Assembly: GCA_025059995.1 (NCBI GenBank)
Contig: JANXCF010000003.1
Span: forward strand, 356,001 to 420,000
Direction: 5' to 3'
Origin: Leptospiraceae bacterium
GTDB taxonomy: Bacteria > Spirochaetota > Leptospiria > Leptospirales > Leptonemataceae
Length of the DNA: 64,000 bases
Of this stretch, positions 37,475 through 46,462 are shown one piece after another. Under the pieces are notes generated by a model, which did not search any database, was not told the origin of the DNA, and worked only from the letters and a program-made list of their open reading frames with translations. Both the position numbers and the translations under genes were made by a program. The number at the start of each line of letters is the position of its first letter. The first letter of the stretch is position 1.

Positions 37475-38300
37475 AATCTCCCTGTTTGATATTTTTTAAA
37501 GCATTCAATATATCCTGATGTATCAAACCATTAGAAGCAACGATATTATCCAACTGAATATGATAGGGATTGCCCAAAGTATCTGTGATCTTTCCCCCTG
37601 CTTCTCGTAAAATCACATAACCAGCACAAGTATCCCATGGCTTGAGGTTTCTTTCCCACATGCCATCAATCCTACCCTCAGCTGTCCAACAAAGATCCAA
37701 AACTGCTGAACCTGATTTTCTTATACCTGTTCCTGCTGAAATCATGGCTGATAAATCTGAGACCAACTGATGTAAAATCTCTTTACGATTAAATGGTATA
37801 CCTGAAGATACCAAAGCAATATCTAACGAAGGTGTAGTAGAAACAGAAATTCTCAGATTATTCTTATATGCACCTTCACCATAAATAGCATGATAGGTTT
37901 CTTTCAAAGTAGGAATATAGACTATCCCAGCTACGGGAGTATCTCGAAATGTTAAACCTATAGACATACAAAATAAAGGGTTATTATGGATAAAATTTCT
38001 TGAACCATCTAAAGCATCAATCCACCAACTAAAATCCCCATCATTTCGTATTTCTCCTTTGATTTCTGAAATTATTCGGTCTTTTTTGAACTTTTTAGTA
38101 ATCACCTCAAGTAGGGGCAATTCAGCCTCTTTGTCAGCTCTTTTGATTAGCTCTTGAAAACTATCTAAGATTTTTCCTTTAGAAATGTCTTGTTGAAATG
38201 CTAAAAGAGATTCACTAATTTTCGGAATGAAATTCAAGACATAAAATACTCGATCGTAAATTTCATTGATGGGAAATTCAATAATTCCTGTTTCTTGCAT
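37467..38300 (-). CDS. Inositol monophosphatase-family phosphatase
   Basis: A 277-residue Mg-dependent, Li-sensitive-type sugar/inositol phosphatase. The metal-binding blocks are WWIDALDGSRNF (the family DPxDGT region) and KPWDTCAGYVILREAGGKI (WDxAAG region), plus GEGAYKN. Substrates in this family range from myo-inositol phosphate to PAP and fructose-1,6-bisphosphate; sequence does not decide. A Shine-Dalgarno-like AAGGAAA precedes the ATG. Confidence 0.85.
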   Translation of the reverse strand: MQETGIIEFPINEIYDRVFYVLNFIPKISESLLAFQQDISKGKILDSFQELIKRADKEAELPLLEVITKKFKKDRIISEIKGEIRNDGDFSWWIDALDGSRNFIHNNPLFCMSIGLTFRDTPVAGIVYIPTLKETYHAIYGEGAYKNNLRISVSTTPSLDIALVSSGIPFNRKEILHQLVSDLSAMISAGTGIRKSGSAVLDLCWTAEGRIDGMWERNLKPWDTCAGYVILREAGGKITDTLGNPYHIQLDNIVASNGLIHQDILNALKNIKQGDFN

Positions 38301-38377
38301 ACGATTTCCTTTTGATCCTTCTGTTGTTTGATTTTTTTATTTTTTTTATAAGAAGTACAAAAATGAAAAAGCAAAAC

Positions 38378-39019
38378 TTAGGACAAATGAAAAAAATTAT
38401 TTAACAAATCATCATTAATGGATTTTTTAAAATCTTCAACTTTTATATCATTGTTCAATATTTTTTTGAAGTTTAGATTGAAATCCTTTAATTCTTCTTC
38501 AGTTAGTTCTTCTATTCTAATCGTTAAAGGTTCACTTTTTTCCAAATACAAACTTTTCATATATTCTGAAAGAAGCTCCAAAACCTCCCAAATCCTCTTG
38601 TATAAGACTTCATAAATAAAAGCTTGATACAACTTTCCTGAGACTTGGCTATACGTGGAAGCAAGAGAGAATAAAGATGCCGGTTCTTTAATTTGAAGAG
38701 AAATAAACAAAGGAGTTTGACTTTTTGATTGACTCATTTCCTTTGTCAATTGGAACATTTTGTATTCCGCATTTACTTTTGCATAAAAAACCAATATAGA
38801 TTTTTGTCCTAACTTATGATGATGCTTCATAACCAAGTGTTTGATTTCATCTAAATCTCTTATGTAGGGTTGTATTTGTTTGATGTATTGATTATCCGTA
38901 TAACGTGCTAAATAACCAGCCAAGTAGACTTTTACATCATTTTTAAAAGGTGGATGATATTTTTGAAACAATTTCTCCATCCTCACTAAATGAATACGAA
39001 AAGTTTCTTTCCAACTCAT
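38378..39019 (-). CDS. Unknown helical protein downstream of the TPR protein
   Basis: A 213-residue protein of no recognised family. It is predicted to be mostly helical, Lys/Glu/Leu-rich, with many His/Tyr in the middle (MKHHHKLGQKS) and an acidic C-terminal region (EELTEEELKDF). The frame extends to 39169, but ATG 39019 is 2 bp after the stop of the upstream gene and avoids a long overlap, so I use it. It is probably co-transcribed and functionally linked with the secreted TPR-like protein. Confidence 0.55.
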   Translation of the reverse strand: MSWKETFRIHLVRMEKLFQKYHPPFKNDVKVYLAGYLARYTDNQYIKQIQPYIRDLDEIKHLVMKHHHKLGQKSILVFYAKVNAEYKMFQLTKEMSQSKSQTPLFISLQIKEPASLFSLASTYSQVSGKLYQAFIYEVLYKRIWEVLELLSEYMKSLYLEKSEPLTIRIEELTEEELKDFNLNFKKILNNDIKVEDFKKSINDDLLNNFFHLS

Positions 39020-39021
39020 AC

Positions 39022-40047
39022 TTACTGCATGGGATAATTCAATCTTTTGTAGATATAGGCTGGAAGTTCTTGTGTTTGGTATTCCAAAGTCCAATTTTCC
39101 ATAGTTTGTTTTTTCAAAACAAGATCCCTGTAGATATCGATGGCTAAATCTTTTCTTCCTTTTTCCCAATAGTGATCTCCCAAAACCATCATAACTTCTA
39201 AGTTATTTGGGAATCTTGATTTAAGAAATTTTAAAACTTCTATTCCTTTGTTCGATTGAGTTTTTAGAAGAACTTTCGCATACTCTAACAAGAAAGCATC
39301 ATAGTTATCTAAACCTATTGACTCCCAGGCACTTGTCCATACTTTGTAATTATCGAATTCTCTGAGGTTAACCTCATCGGCATGTATATAATAAAAAATC
39401 CACTGAGTAGTCAATATCGCCACAGATTCTAAGATTTGCAATCTTTTTTGGAATGACTCACTTTTTGTCTTGGCAACACTTTCATCTAACAATGAAGAAA
39501 GATTTTCTACATTGATATACTGATAAGCAAAAGGTATGGGTATTAAATGGTTATCTTTGATTTTATTTTTTTCTCCCTTCATAGCCATCTCAATACTTTG
39601 ATTGATGTATAGTTGAAAATCATCAAAGGATTGAACTTCAATGAATTTCAGTCTTTGATTTGAATATTCGTATTTGAGAGTCCATTTCTGATTGCTTAAG
39701 GGTTTTTTATATGTAATAAAAATTAGGTTTTCTTTGCAAGAGAACTGTAAATCCTCTAAAGATGGTTGATCCTTGATTTGTTCCACTAAAAAACTCTCTT
39801 GATTTCTTAAATAAATCCCTTTATTCGAATCAATCTTTAGCTCAATCAAATTATCTTCTATCCAACATTGTAAGACTTTACTTTGAGATATCGAGCTCTT
39901 TTCCCTTTTTTCGGTCTCAATCACTTGTATTGACTCTTTCAAGCTACCATCATTAGCTAACATTCTTGCATGGCTAAACATCACCGATGAAGAAAGAAGC
40001 AAAAAAATTGTAAATTTTTTACTCCCACTCAGGCTAGTGTCAATCAT
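39022..40047 (-). CDS. Secreted TPR-like protein of unknown role
   Basis: A 341-residue protein with a signal-peptide-like N-terminus (KKFTIFLLLSSSVMFSHA). The centre is polar and beta-like; the last ~90 residues are helical with a tetratricopeptide-like unit (NLEVMMVLGDHYWEKGRKDLAIDIY). No specific family is recognised. The promoter at 40058-40085 fits this gene. It precedes the unknown 213-residue gene by 2 bp. Confidence 0.55.
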   Translation of the reverse strand: MIDTSLSGSKKFTIFLLLSSSVMFSHARMLANDGSLKESIQVIETEKREKSSISQSKVLQCWIEDNLIELKIDSNKGIYLRNQESFLVEQIKDQPSLEDLQFSCKENLIFITYKKPLSNQKWTLKYEYSNQRLKFIEVQSFDDFQLYINQSIEMAMKGEKNKIKDNHLIPIPFAYQYINVENLSSLLDESVAKTKSESFQKRLQILESVAILTTQWIFYYIHADEVNLREFDNYKVWTSAWESIGLDNYDAFLLEYAKVLLKTQSNKGIEVLKFLKSRFPNNLEVMMVLGDHYWEKGRKDLAIDIYRDLVLKKQTMENWTLEYQTQELPAYIYKRLNYPMQ

Positions 40048-40057
40048 GTTTTAAGCT

Positions 40058-40085
40058 ATTTTATTTATTTTTCACGCTTTGGCAA
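40058..40085 (-). promoter_or_regulatory. Sigma-70 promoter of the secreted TPR-like gene
   Basis: On the reverse strand TTGCCA (40085-40080), a 16-bp spacer and TAAAAT (40063-40058; 5/6) are followed by 10 nt and the ATG at 40047. The leader would be only 3-4 nt and has no Shine-Dalgarno sequence. Confidence 0.55.
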
Positions 40086-40113
40086 TAATTTTTTAACAAT
40101 AGATATATCCTCT

Positions 40114-40992
40114 TTATAAGTTAATGATAATATCAGAATACTCTATCTCAGTTTTCTTTTTCGTCAAAAAGGGTGTGGTTATCTCATAAAGCCATTTAGG
40201 AAGTAAACGCTTTAATGTATCAAGGATCTCTTGATTGGTATATCTTGGAGAAAAGTGCATTAGGTATAGTTTTTCAACATTACGAAAATACTCTGCATTT
40301 TCGATAATCTCGAATAGATGGATATGCCCCCATCTTCGAGCTCTCTCGACATTACGCTTTTCACAAATATACGTGCATTCTAAAAATAATATCTTTGAGT
40401 TTTGCACAACCTCGTTATTTAATACAAATTCAATCTTAGTATCTCCTGAAAAAGTAATCACAGGTTCCCATTTTGTTTCTATAATATCTGGATTTGTCTT
40501 TTTTAGTTCGGCAATTTCGTGCCCTGGAAGTCCAATGAACTCTTTTTTTAGTTTTTGTTTTTTCTCGAAAATCACATATCCATGACTGGGAATTCGATGA
40601 TAACTGGGAATAGCTTGAAAGTAATAATTCCCCTGCAAAGGATAGAGTTGATCATATTGAATTTTGATTAATTTGTATCGGGATTCATATTGTTCAATTT
40701 CATTCCAAAGCTTGAGGATTTGATCCAATGGTTCATAAATCTGGGGTGGCACGTAAATCTCAGGAGGTTCTAATTTGCGCAAACTTCGCTGAGAAACTAA
40801 ATATGCAACCCCTGAAGAATGATCCAAATGCCCATGAGTAAGCAAGATTTTATTATAATCAGTAAGCTGAGGTGAACCAATTCCTGTATCAAACATTAGT
40901 TTGAATCTTGGAATAGCTACGGTTGTATGTAGTCCCCCTTCTGTATTCCCAACAAAAACAAAGTCTCTATATCGATATACGGATAATTTCAT
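40114..40992 (-). CDS. Metallo-beta-lactamase-fold hydrolase, RNase Z-like
   Basis: A 292-residue MBL-fold enzyme. LLTHGHLDHSSGVAYL holds the HxHxDH metal motif, FDTGIGSP precedes it, and later metal ligands are found in TFSGDTKIE, LECTYICEK, RARRWGHIHLFEI and YLMHFSPRY. The overall order resembles RNase Z-type proteins, but the N-terminal region differs, so tRNA 3' processing is only one possibility. ATG 40992 starts right after the stop of the upstream peptidase gene; an ATG at 41016 would overlap it. Confidence 0.78.
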   Translation of the reverse strand: MKLSVYRYRDFVFVGNTEGGLHTTVAIPRFKLMFDTGIGSPQLTDYNKILLTHGHLDHSSGVAYLVSQRSLRKLEPPEIYVPPQIYEPLDQILKLWNEIEQYESRYKLIKIQYDQLYPLQGNYYFQAIPSYHRIPSHGYVIFEKKQKLKKEFIGLPGHEIAELKKTNPDIIETKWEPVITFSGDTKIEFVLNNEVVQNSKILFLECTYICEKRNVERARRWGHIHLFEIIENAEYFRNVEKLYLMHFSPRYTNQEILDTLKRLLPKWLYEITTPFLTKKKTEIEYSDIIINL

Positions 40993-40993
40993 T

Positions 40994-42463
40994 CTATAAA
41001 GGCTGGTCCGGATCAAAAATTAAGACCTTTCTGTTAAATTTTTTTAATTCTTTTTCCAAGCTTCTCGGTCCTACGACCACAATCCATAACTGATTTGCTG
41101 TTATATAGCTTTGAAAATCCTGAATGATTTCTTTTTTTGTAATACTTCTGATCTTTGAAGGAAACAACACAAGATAATTCTCTGGTGTTTGATAAATTCT
41201 TTCTAAAACAATTGAGCGAAGAATTCTCGTTGGGTTTGAGAACTCAAAAACATGAGAGTTGATCAGAGCTTCTTTGGTGATTTCGACATCTTCATCACTC
41301 ACGTACAGATGAAAATTCTCAATCAAATCCAACATGATTTTGAGGGACTCAGGAGCTTGATTCACATTGGTTCCTGTTGATGAGGTAAATCGTCCTTCCT
41401 CATGAAAAAACCTGATATGAGAATATGCATAATAGGCTAATCCTCTTTTCACCCGTATCTCCCTCATCATTTTCGAAACAAACGAACCTCCCCCTAAAAT
41501 GTAATTTGATGATCTTAATGAAAAGTTTTTAGGATCGTTATAAGATGGCACTTTTGTCCCTAAAACAATCACCGCTTGGGGAACATTTTTTTCAATCAAA
41601 AGAATAGTATTTTTCAAATCCTGCCTTCCAAGCTTTGGTTTATTTTCTTTATGAAGAACAAAAGGATTTTGGATCTCTCCCATTTCTTCACTCAAAGATG
41701 ATATCATTTCTTCATAAGGTATTCCTTCTAAATCTCCATCAATCGTAACATGCATTCTTCGAGTTTTAAGGATTTTTTGGTATGCGTGAATCAAATCTCT
41801 CTTTTGAACCTTATCGATTTCTTCTGGAGAAATACTTTCAAAAACTTTTCTTGGATGTTCAAAGAGTTCTTTGATTTTTCTACTGGCAATTTGCTCGGGT
41901 TTGTCGTTTCGTCTTTTGAGATTGTCTTTAAATTTGAGTTTCGTAGTATGAAGCCTTTCTTCCGAAAACTCAGGCTTTAAAAGAATCTCTTTTAGAATGC
42001 TAAAAGCTTTTTGAAAGTTATCTTTCAACACGTACATTTCTACAAGAATTATTTCTTGATGCAAAGAAATCTGAAACTCAACCCCGAGCTCTGCTAAAGC
42101 TTCAGAAATTTCTTCTGGACCTTTGCCGTTTGCACCACCATTTTCCCAAACTTCAACCAAGATAGGCAAAAGAGCTGGTTCATCATGGGGTTGGCTTTCT
42201 ATGCCTCCTTCGAAGAGAATGTTCAAATTCACAATAGGAAGTGTAGGATCATGATAAACATACAAAAACTCATGTTCAGAAATACGTTTCTCTTTGATTT
42301 TGGGAATAGTAAAGTTAAGTTCTTTGAAGGTTAATCCTTCTAATATACTATTTTTTCTTTTCAAAAGGCTCAAAGGATTCTCGTTTGAAAGAAAATTTTC
42401 ACTCTGAATTTTCATAGGCACACCTAACAACAAAATGAAACAAAAAACTTTTAACATTTTCAT
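40994..42463 (-). CDS. M16-family peptidase homologue, catalytically inactive partner
   Basis: A 489-residue secreted protein with a signal peptide (VFCFILLLGVPMKIQS) and two M16 half-domains. The position of the zinc motif reads ESQPHDEPALLPILVEVW, so HxxEH is missing and the protein should not hydrolyse peptides. The C-terminal half keeps the family segments NYILGGGSFVSKMMREIRVKRGLAYYAYS. Active/inactive M16 pairs forming heterodimers are known in bacteria. It overlaps the upstream active partner by 4 bp. Confidence 0.85.
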   Translation of the reverse strand: MKMLKVFCFILLLGVPMKIQSENFLSNENPLSLLKRKNSILEGLTFKELNFTIPKIKEKRISEHEFLYVYHDPTLPIVNLNILFEGGIESQPHDEPALLPILVEVWENGGANGKGPEEISEALAELGVEFQISLHQEIILVEMYVLKDNFQKAFSILKEILLKPEFSEERLHTTKLKFKDNLKRRNDKPEQIASRKIKELFEHPRKVFESISPEEIDKVQKRDLIHAYQKILKTRRMHVTIDGDLEGIPYEEMISSLSEEMGEIQNPFVLHKENKPKLGRQDLKNTILLIEKNVPQAVIVLGTKVPSYNDPKNFSLRSSNYILGGGSFVSKMMREIRVKRGLAYYAYSHIRFFHEEGRFTSSTGTNVNQAPESLKIMLDLIENFHLYVSDEDVEITKEALINSHVFEFSNPTRILRSIVLERIYQTPENYLVLFPSKIRSITKKEIIQDFQSYITANQLWIVVVGPRSLEKELKKFNRKVLIFDPDQPL

Positions 42464-44073
42464 TTTTTTGGAATGAGAACTGCTCTGGACATTTTTTCAA
42501 AAGAAAGATAATTTCTTATTACTTCTTGCACATCTTTGACGCTGATATTTTCTATCTGATTGTAATAATCAAAAATCAGATGGTAATCCCCATAAACCAA
42601 TTCCGAATAAGTAAGTATCTCTGCCAAATATGAATTGGATCGCATTTGTTTGATAAAGTTAGTCAAATATAGTTGTTTGACTCGTTCTAATTCTTTTTCA
42701 TCCAAACCATGCTCTTGGATGTTTTGAAGCTCCCTTAATATTCCATCCTGCACACGTTGATAAAGATTGAGGAGTTCTTCTTCATCTTGTGGATTTTTTA
42801 AAAGACTCAGATTTGGATAAACAAACATCAAAAACAAGTTCTCGTAGCGTTCTCCAGGATAAGAAGTATAGACTTGAATTTGAGTAGCTAATTGCTCCTT
42901 TTGGATGATTGTTTTTTCGAGTCGAGTGTCGGGTCTTCCTACCAAGACATCTGCCAATATCCCCAAAACCAAATCTTCTTTTTGAGGAAAATTAGGTTTT
43001 AACCAAGCCAAAAGAAGAATGGGAGAACCTTCTTTATTTATTTTTAGAACCACTTTTCGATTTTGATGAAGAATAGAAGTAGGAATGCTTCTTTTCATTG
43101 GTTCTTTGGGATTTTCCCAATCCCCAAAGTATTTCTTTAGGATTTGAATTGCTTCTTCTTCATCAAAATTTCCCACCATGCCAATCACGGTATTTTCTGG
43201 TCGATAGAAATTTTTATAATATTCTTCAGCTTGTTCCACTTTGAAAGTAATGATATTTTCCATCCTTCCAATAGTGGGAAAACCATAAGGATGACCTTGA
43301 TAAATGGCTTCCAGGAGCTTTTCCATAGTGAAACTTATGGGGTTGTTTTCGACCCGCATCATGCGTTCTTCTGCCACCACATTACGTTCAGTGTAGAATT
43401 CACGAAAAACCGAGTTTTTTACTCGATCTGATTCTAACTTTGCCCAGAGCTCAATCTTATTAGAAGGAAGTTCTATTTGATAATTCGTAACATCTTTGCT
43501 TGTATAGGCATTATAGCCTCGCTGACCATGTATTGAATAAATAATGGAATCTTCTTCTGAGATTTGGAATTTTTTGACTTCGTTTTCGATCAAAGAAATT
43601 CGTCTTTCTAAGTTTTGTATCTTTTTTTCTAATTCTTGCAGCTTTTCTTTTGAATGAACTTGATTTTGCTTGAGTTGTGCTTTGTAGTCATCCAAACGAT
43701 GATACCAGCGATTCAAAACATCCAAGTATTTTTTTTCTCGTTCATAATCGATGGTTCCCACTATTTTCGTTCCCTTAAACAACATGTGCTCCAACATGTG
43801 AGCGATACCAGCATTGGATTCGGTCTCATCAGAAGAACCAGCCAGAATTTTCCAATACAATGCCACAGTGGGATTCGAACCATTTTGCATCAATATTACC
43901 CTTAAGCCATTATCAAGGGTGATTTTTTTGATTCTTTGCTTAACTGAAATAAATAGGTCCTTGTTTTTTGTTTCTTTTAAAGTTTGTATCGATTGCAACA
44001 TAGGATTAGCCCAAATATCCTTCAAAATAACAAACAACCAAAGACAAAAAAAAACAAGATTGTATTTTATCAT
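42460..44073 (-). CDS. M16-family zinc peptidase, active partner
   Basis: A 537-residue secreted or periplasmic peptidase with a signal peptide (FFCLWLFVILKDIWA). It has the inverted zinc motif in AHMLEHMLFKGT and the third ligand in the downstream TERNVVAEERMMRVEN segment. Between them is a Lys/Glu/Gln-rich coiled-coil insertion (residues ~110-170), seen in some bacterial M16 proteins. The C-terminal half has VRPDTRL-like VLVGRPDTRLEK. With the inactive partner it probably forms a heterodimeric oligopeptidase; substrates are unknown. Confidence 0.88.
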   Translation of the reverse strand: MIKYNLVFFCLWLFVILKDIWANPMLQSIQTLKETKNKDLFISVKQRIKKITLDNGLRVILMQNGSNPTVALYWKILAGSSDETESNAGIAHMLEHMLFKGTKIVGTIDYEREKKYLDVLNRWYHRLDDYKAQLKQNQVHSKEKLQELEKKIQNLERRISLIENEVKKFQISEEDSIIYSIHGQRGYNAYTSKDVTNYQIELPSNKIELWAKLESDRVKNSVFREFYTERNVVAEERMMRVENNPISFTMEKLLEAIYQGHPYGFPTIGRMENIITFKVEQAEEYYKNFYRPENTVIGMVGNFDEEEAIQILKKYFGDWENPKEPMKRSIPTSILHQNRKVVLKINKEGSPILLLAWLKPNFPQKEDLVLGILADVLVGRPDTRLEKTIIQKEQLATQIQVYTSYPGERYENLFLMFVYPNLSLLKNPQDEEELLNLYQRVQDGILRELQNIQEHGLDEKELERVKQLYLTNFIKQMRSNSYLAEILTYSELVYGDYHLIFDYYNQIENISVKDVQEVIRNYLSFEKMSRAVLIPKK

Positions 44074-44248
44074 CTCAAATTGTCAAAAAATCAAACCAAA
44101 AACTCAAAGACAATTCAATTTTTCAAAGAAACCAAATAAACAAGTCATTCGATAGACAATAGGGGTATGTGGTATTTTGAATAACAAAAACAATTGACGT
44201 AGAAGTTTGTCTTTCTATTTTATGAAAATAAGGCAAGAGGGTGAACTT

Positions 44249-44710
44249 ATGAGAAAAGATCTGACTTCGATTTTGCTTTTTCTGTTCGCATTTTTTATTC
44301 AAGCGTGTAAACCCAAAGAAGAAACCAAACCTACAGGAATCCCTGAGCCAAAAATCATAGTGCAAACCTCTCAAAACCAAATCAAATTTTCCATAGAAAT
44401 TCCTAAAGATCACCATGCCTATTTGGACTCCGGAAAAGAGAATTCTTTGATTCCCATTCAATTCGACTGGAAAGACATGATCCAAAATCAAATCCTTCCG
44501 AAAGAACCCAGGATGATAGCCAAACCTCTCGGAGTTTATGACAAAGAATACGAAGCTACAGTCCTAAGAGGACAGGGTGAATTTCTATTTGAATTACCTG
44601 AAGGGGTATCCGAAAACATCAAGGGGCAGAAAGTTTACATCAAAATACAAATCTGTAACGAAGTTACTGGAATTTGTTATCGTCCTAAAATTTATCCCGT
44701 TGCATTATAA
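44249..44710 (+). CDS. DsbD alpha-domain-like lipoprotein
   Basis: A 153-residue lipoprotein: signal peptide with lipobox FFIQAC, then a DsbD N-terminal-type immunoglobulin-like domain ending in IKIQICNEVTGICYRPK. Those two Cys correspond to the redox pair of the alpha domain that receives electrons from the membrane part and hands them to periplasmic partners. Here it is encoded separately, 2 bp upstream of the membrane/thioredoxin part. ATG 44249 is supported by AGAGGG 9 nt upstream. A promoter TTGACG-16-TATTTT lies at 44194-44221. Confidence 0.82.
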   Translation: MRKDLTSILLFLFAFFIQACKPKEETKPTGIPEPKIIVQTSQNQIKFSIEIPKDHHAYLDSGKENSLIPIQFDWKDMIQNQILPKEPRMIAKPLGVYDKEYEATVLRGQGEFLFELPEGVSENIKGQKVYIKIQICNEVTGICYRPKIYPVAL

Positions 44711-44712
44711 TT

Positions 44713-46044
44713 ATGGATTGGCTTGATTCGTTTTTTCAAAACATACAAGTTTCCATACATCAGCCGGTTTTTACGGTGAGTGTTTTTTTTGTTGCTGGAG
44801 TTTTAAGTTCCTTGTTTCCTTGCTATTATCCCTTGATTCCCATTACCATTGGTTTTCTCCAAAAAAGAAAAGCAAAGTATGTTTGGACCCATCCTTTCGT
44901 GTATTGGCTTGGATCTTTGTTTATTTACCTTTCGTTGGGGATTTTGTCTGCAACCACAGGCTTAATCCTATCAAAGATACTCCAGAATGGATGGGTAGTA
45001 TTAGGAATGGGGCTTTTGTTTTTGTATTTGAGCTATGCCATCATCGATTTTGTGCAATTAGAACCAAGATTTTTTCGAAAATTCGAAGAAAAAACGAAAT
45101 CTTATAACTCTCTTTTCTTCACGTTTTTGATGGGGATTTTTTCGGGGCTTGCTGCTTCGGCCTGTGTTTCACCTGCTTTAGTAAGTGTACTTTTGTTTGT
45201 GGTTCAAACATCATCACAACTAGAAAAAGATCTAACCTCATTACTCTTTGGGATTCTCACAACCACTTCTTATGGTGCTGGGCTTGGTCTTCCCTTTTTT
45301 CTTTCTGGGATATTGGGGGCGAAACTTCCCAAATCAGGCTCTTGGATGGAACTTACGAAAAAGTTTTTCTTCGTTGTGATATTTCTTTTAGCGTTATATC
45401 AAATCCAAAAAGGACTTTTGGTCTTCAAGATCGAAGAAACTTTCACATATCTTCTTTTGCTCATCATCACCATTGGTAGTGCTTTGTTATATCTATTTAT
45501 GAAAAACATCATAAAAGACATCTTCCAGCTTCGTAAACTCTATGTTTATACTTCTCTTATTTTTATTGGGGTTTTCTTGTTTTTTTCTGTGCAAATATAC
45601 GGAGAAAAAATCAAAAGCACTCCTCATGCCTCGATAGAAACTCTTTATCAGCAAAACTATGGCAAATACGAATACAAAAAAAATCTAACTATTTATCGGA
45701 GTCTCCAAGAGGCTTTAAATGAAGCTCAAAAACAAGATAAATTGATTTTTATTGATTTTTATGCTGATTGGTGCACCAATTGTGTGGAATTCGCTAAGAT
45801 GATGGAAGATGATGAAAATTTAAACACACTCTTACAAAAAGCGATTGTTTTGAAAATCTACGATACTGACCCGATTTTTGAGTATTTTGCTCAGCAAAAG
45901 GGCTATGAAGAACTCCAAATTGGTTTACCCTTCTTTGCCATCATAGATAAAAATCAAAAATTAGTCTATAAAACCACATACTACAAAGACATAGGAAACT
46001 TCAAAAAAGTTATAGAAAATTACGAACAACGAAAAAATCCGTAA
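44713..46044 (+). CDS. dsbD: DsbD membrane and thioredoxin domains
   Basis: A 443-residue thiol:disulfide interchange protein. About eight membrane helices form a CcdA-type transporter with one Cys each in LFPCYYPLIPI and ASACVSPAL. The C-terminal ~120 residues are a thioredoxin domain with active site DFYADWCTNCVEF. It carries reducing power from cytoplasmic thioredoxin to the periplasm. The usual N-terminal alpha domain is missing and is supplied by the preceding lipoprotein gene. OsmC follows 4 bp later. Confidence 0.92.
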   Translation: MDWLDSFFQNIQVSIHQPVFTVSVFFVAGVLSSLFPCYYPLIPITIGFLQKRKAKYVWTHPFVYWLGSLFIYLSLGILSATTGLILSKILQNGWVVLGMGLLFLYLSYAIIDFVQLEPRFFRKFEEKTKSYNSLFFTFLMGIFSGLAASACVSPALVSVLLFVVQTSSQLEKDLTSLLFGILTTTSYGAGLGLPFFLSGILGAKLPKSGSWMELTKKFFFVVIFLLALYQIQKGLLVFKIEETFTYLLLLIITIGSALLYLFMKNIIKDIFQLRKLYVYTSLIFIGVFLFFSVQIYGEKIKSTPHASIETLYQQNYGKYEYKKNLTIYRSLQEALNEAQKQDKLIFIDFYADWCTNCVEFAKMMEDDENLNTLLQKAIVLKIYDTDPIFEYFAQQKGYEELQIGLPFFAIIDKNQKLVYKTTYYKDIGNFKKVIENYEQRKNP

Positions 46045-46048
46045 AATT

Positions 46049-46462
46049 ATGGAACCCCTCAAAGCGAAACTCACTTGGATACAAAACATGGAAATGGAAT
46101 CCGAAACTCGCGGGATAAAAGTCAAATTGGATGCTCGACCCGAAGCAGGTGGAGAAAACAAAGGACAAGCCCCCAAGGAAATGGTATTAAGCGGACTTTG
46201 TGGTTGCACTGCTATGGATGTGATCGCCATTTTGAAAAAAATGCGTTCTTTACCCGAATACTTTTCCGTTGAAGCAGAAGCAGAACAAACCGACACTCAC
46301 CCTAAAGTCTTTAAAAAAATACGACTCAAATACATAGCCAAAGGCGTTGACAAAGAAAAATTAGAAAAAGCTGTAAAACTATCCCAAGAACAATATTGCG
46401 GTGTTTCGGAAATGCTAAGAAAGACTGCTGAAATCACCTACGAAATACAATTGTTAGATTAG
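46049..46462 (+). CDS. OsmC-family thiol peroxidase-like protein
   Basis: A 137-residue OsmC/Ohr-fold protein. The two family cysteines are in LSGLCGCTAMDVIAI and SQEQYCGVSEML. The family includes organic hydroperoxide reductases; this one resembles the OsmC-like subgroup without a stated substrate. It is the last gene of the split-dsbD operon, consistent with a thiol/peroxide role. The 3' end overlaps the convergent sensor gene by 9 bp. Confidence 0.87.
   Translation: MEPLKAKLTWIQNMEMESETRGIKVKLDARPEAGGENKGQAPKEMVLSGLCGCTAMDVIAILKKMRSLPEYFSVEAEAEQTDTHPKVFKKIRLKYIAKGVDKEKLEKAVKLSQEQYCGVSEMLRKTAEITYEIQLLD

Noticed and set aside
39020..39169. N-terminal extension of the 213-residue unknown protein
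   Set aside because: It overlaps the upstream TPR-like gene by ~150 bp; ATG 39019 fits operon spacing.
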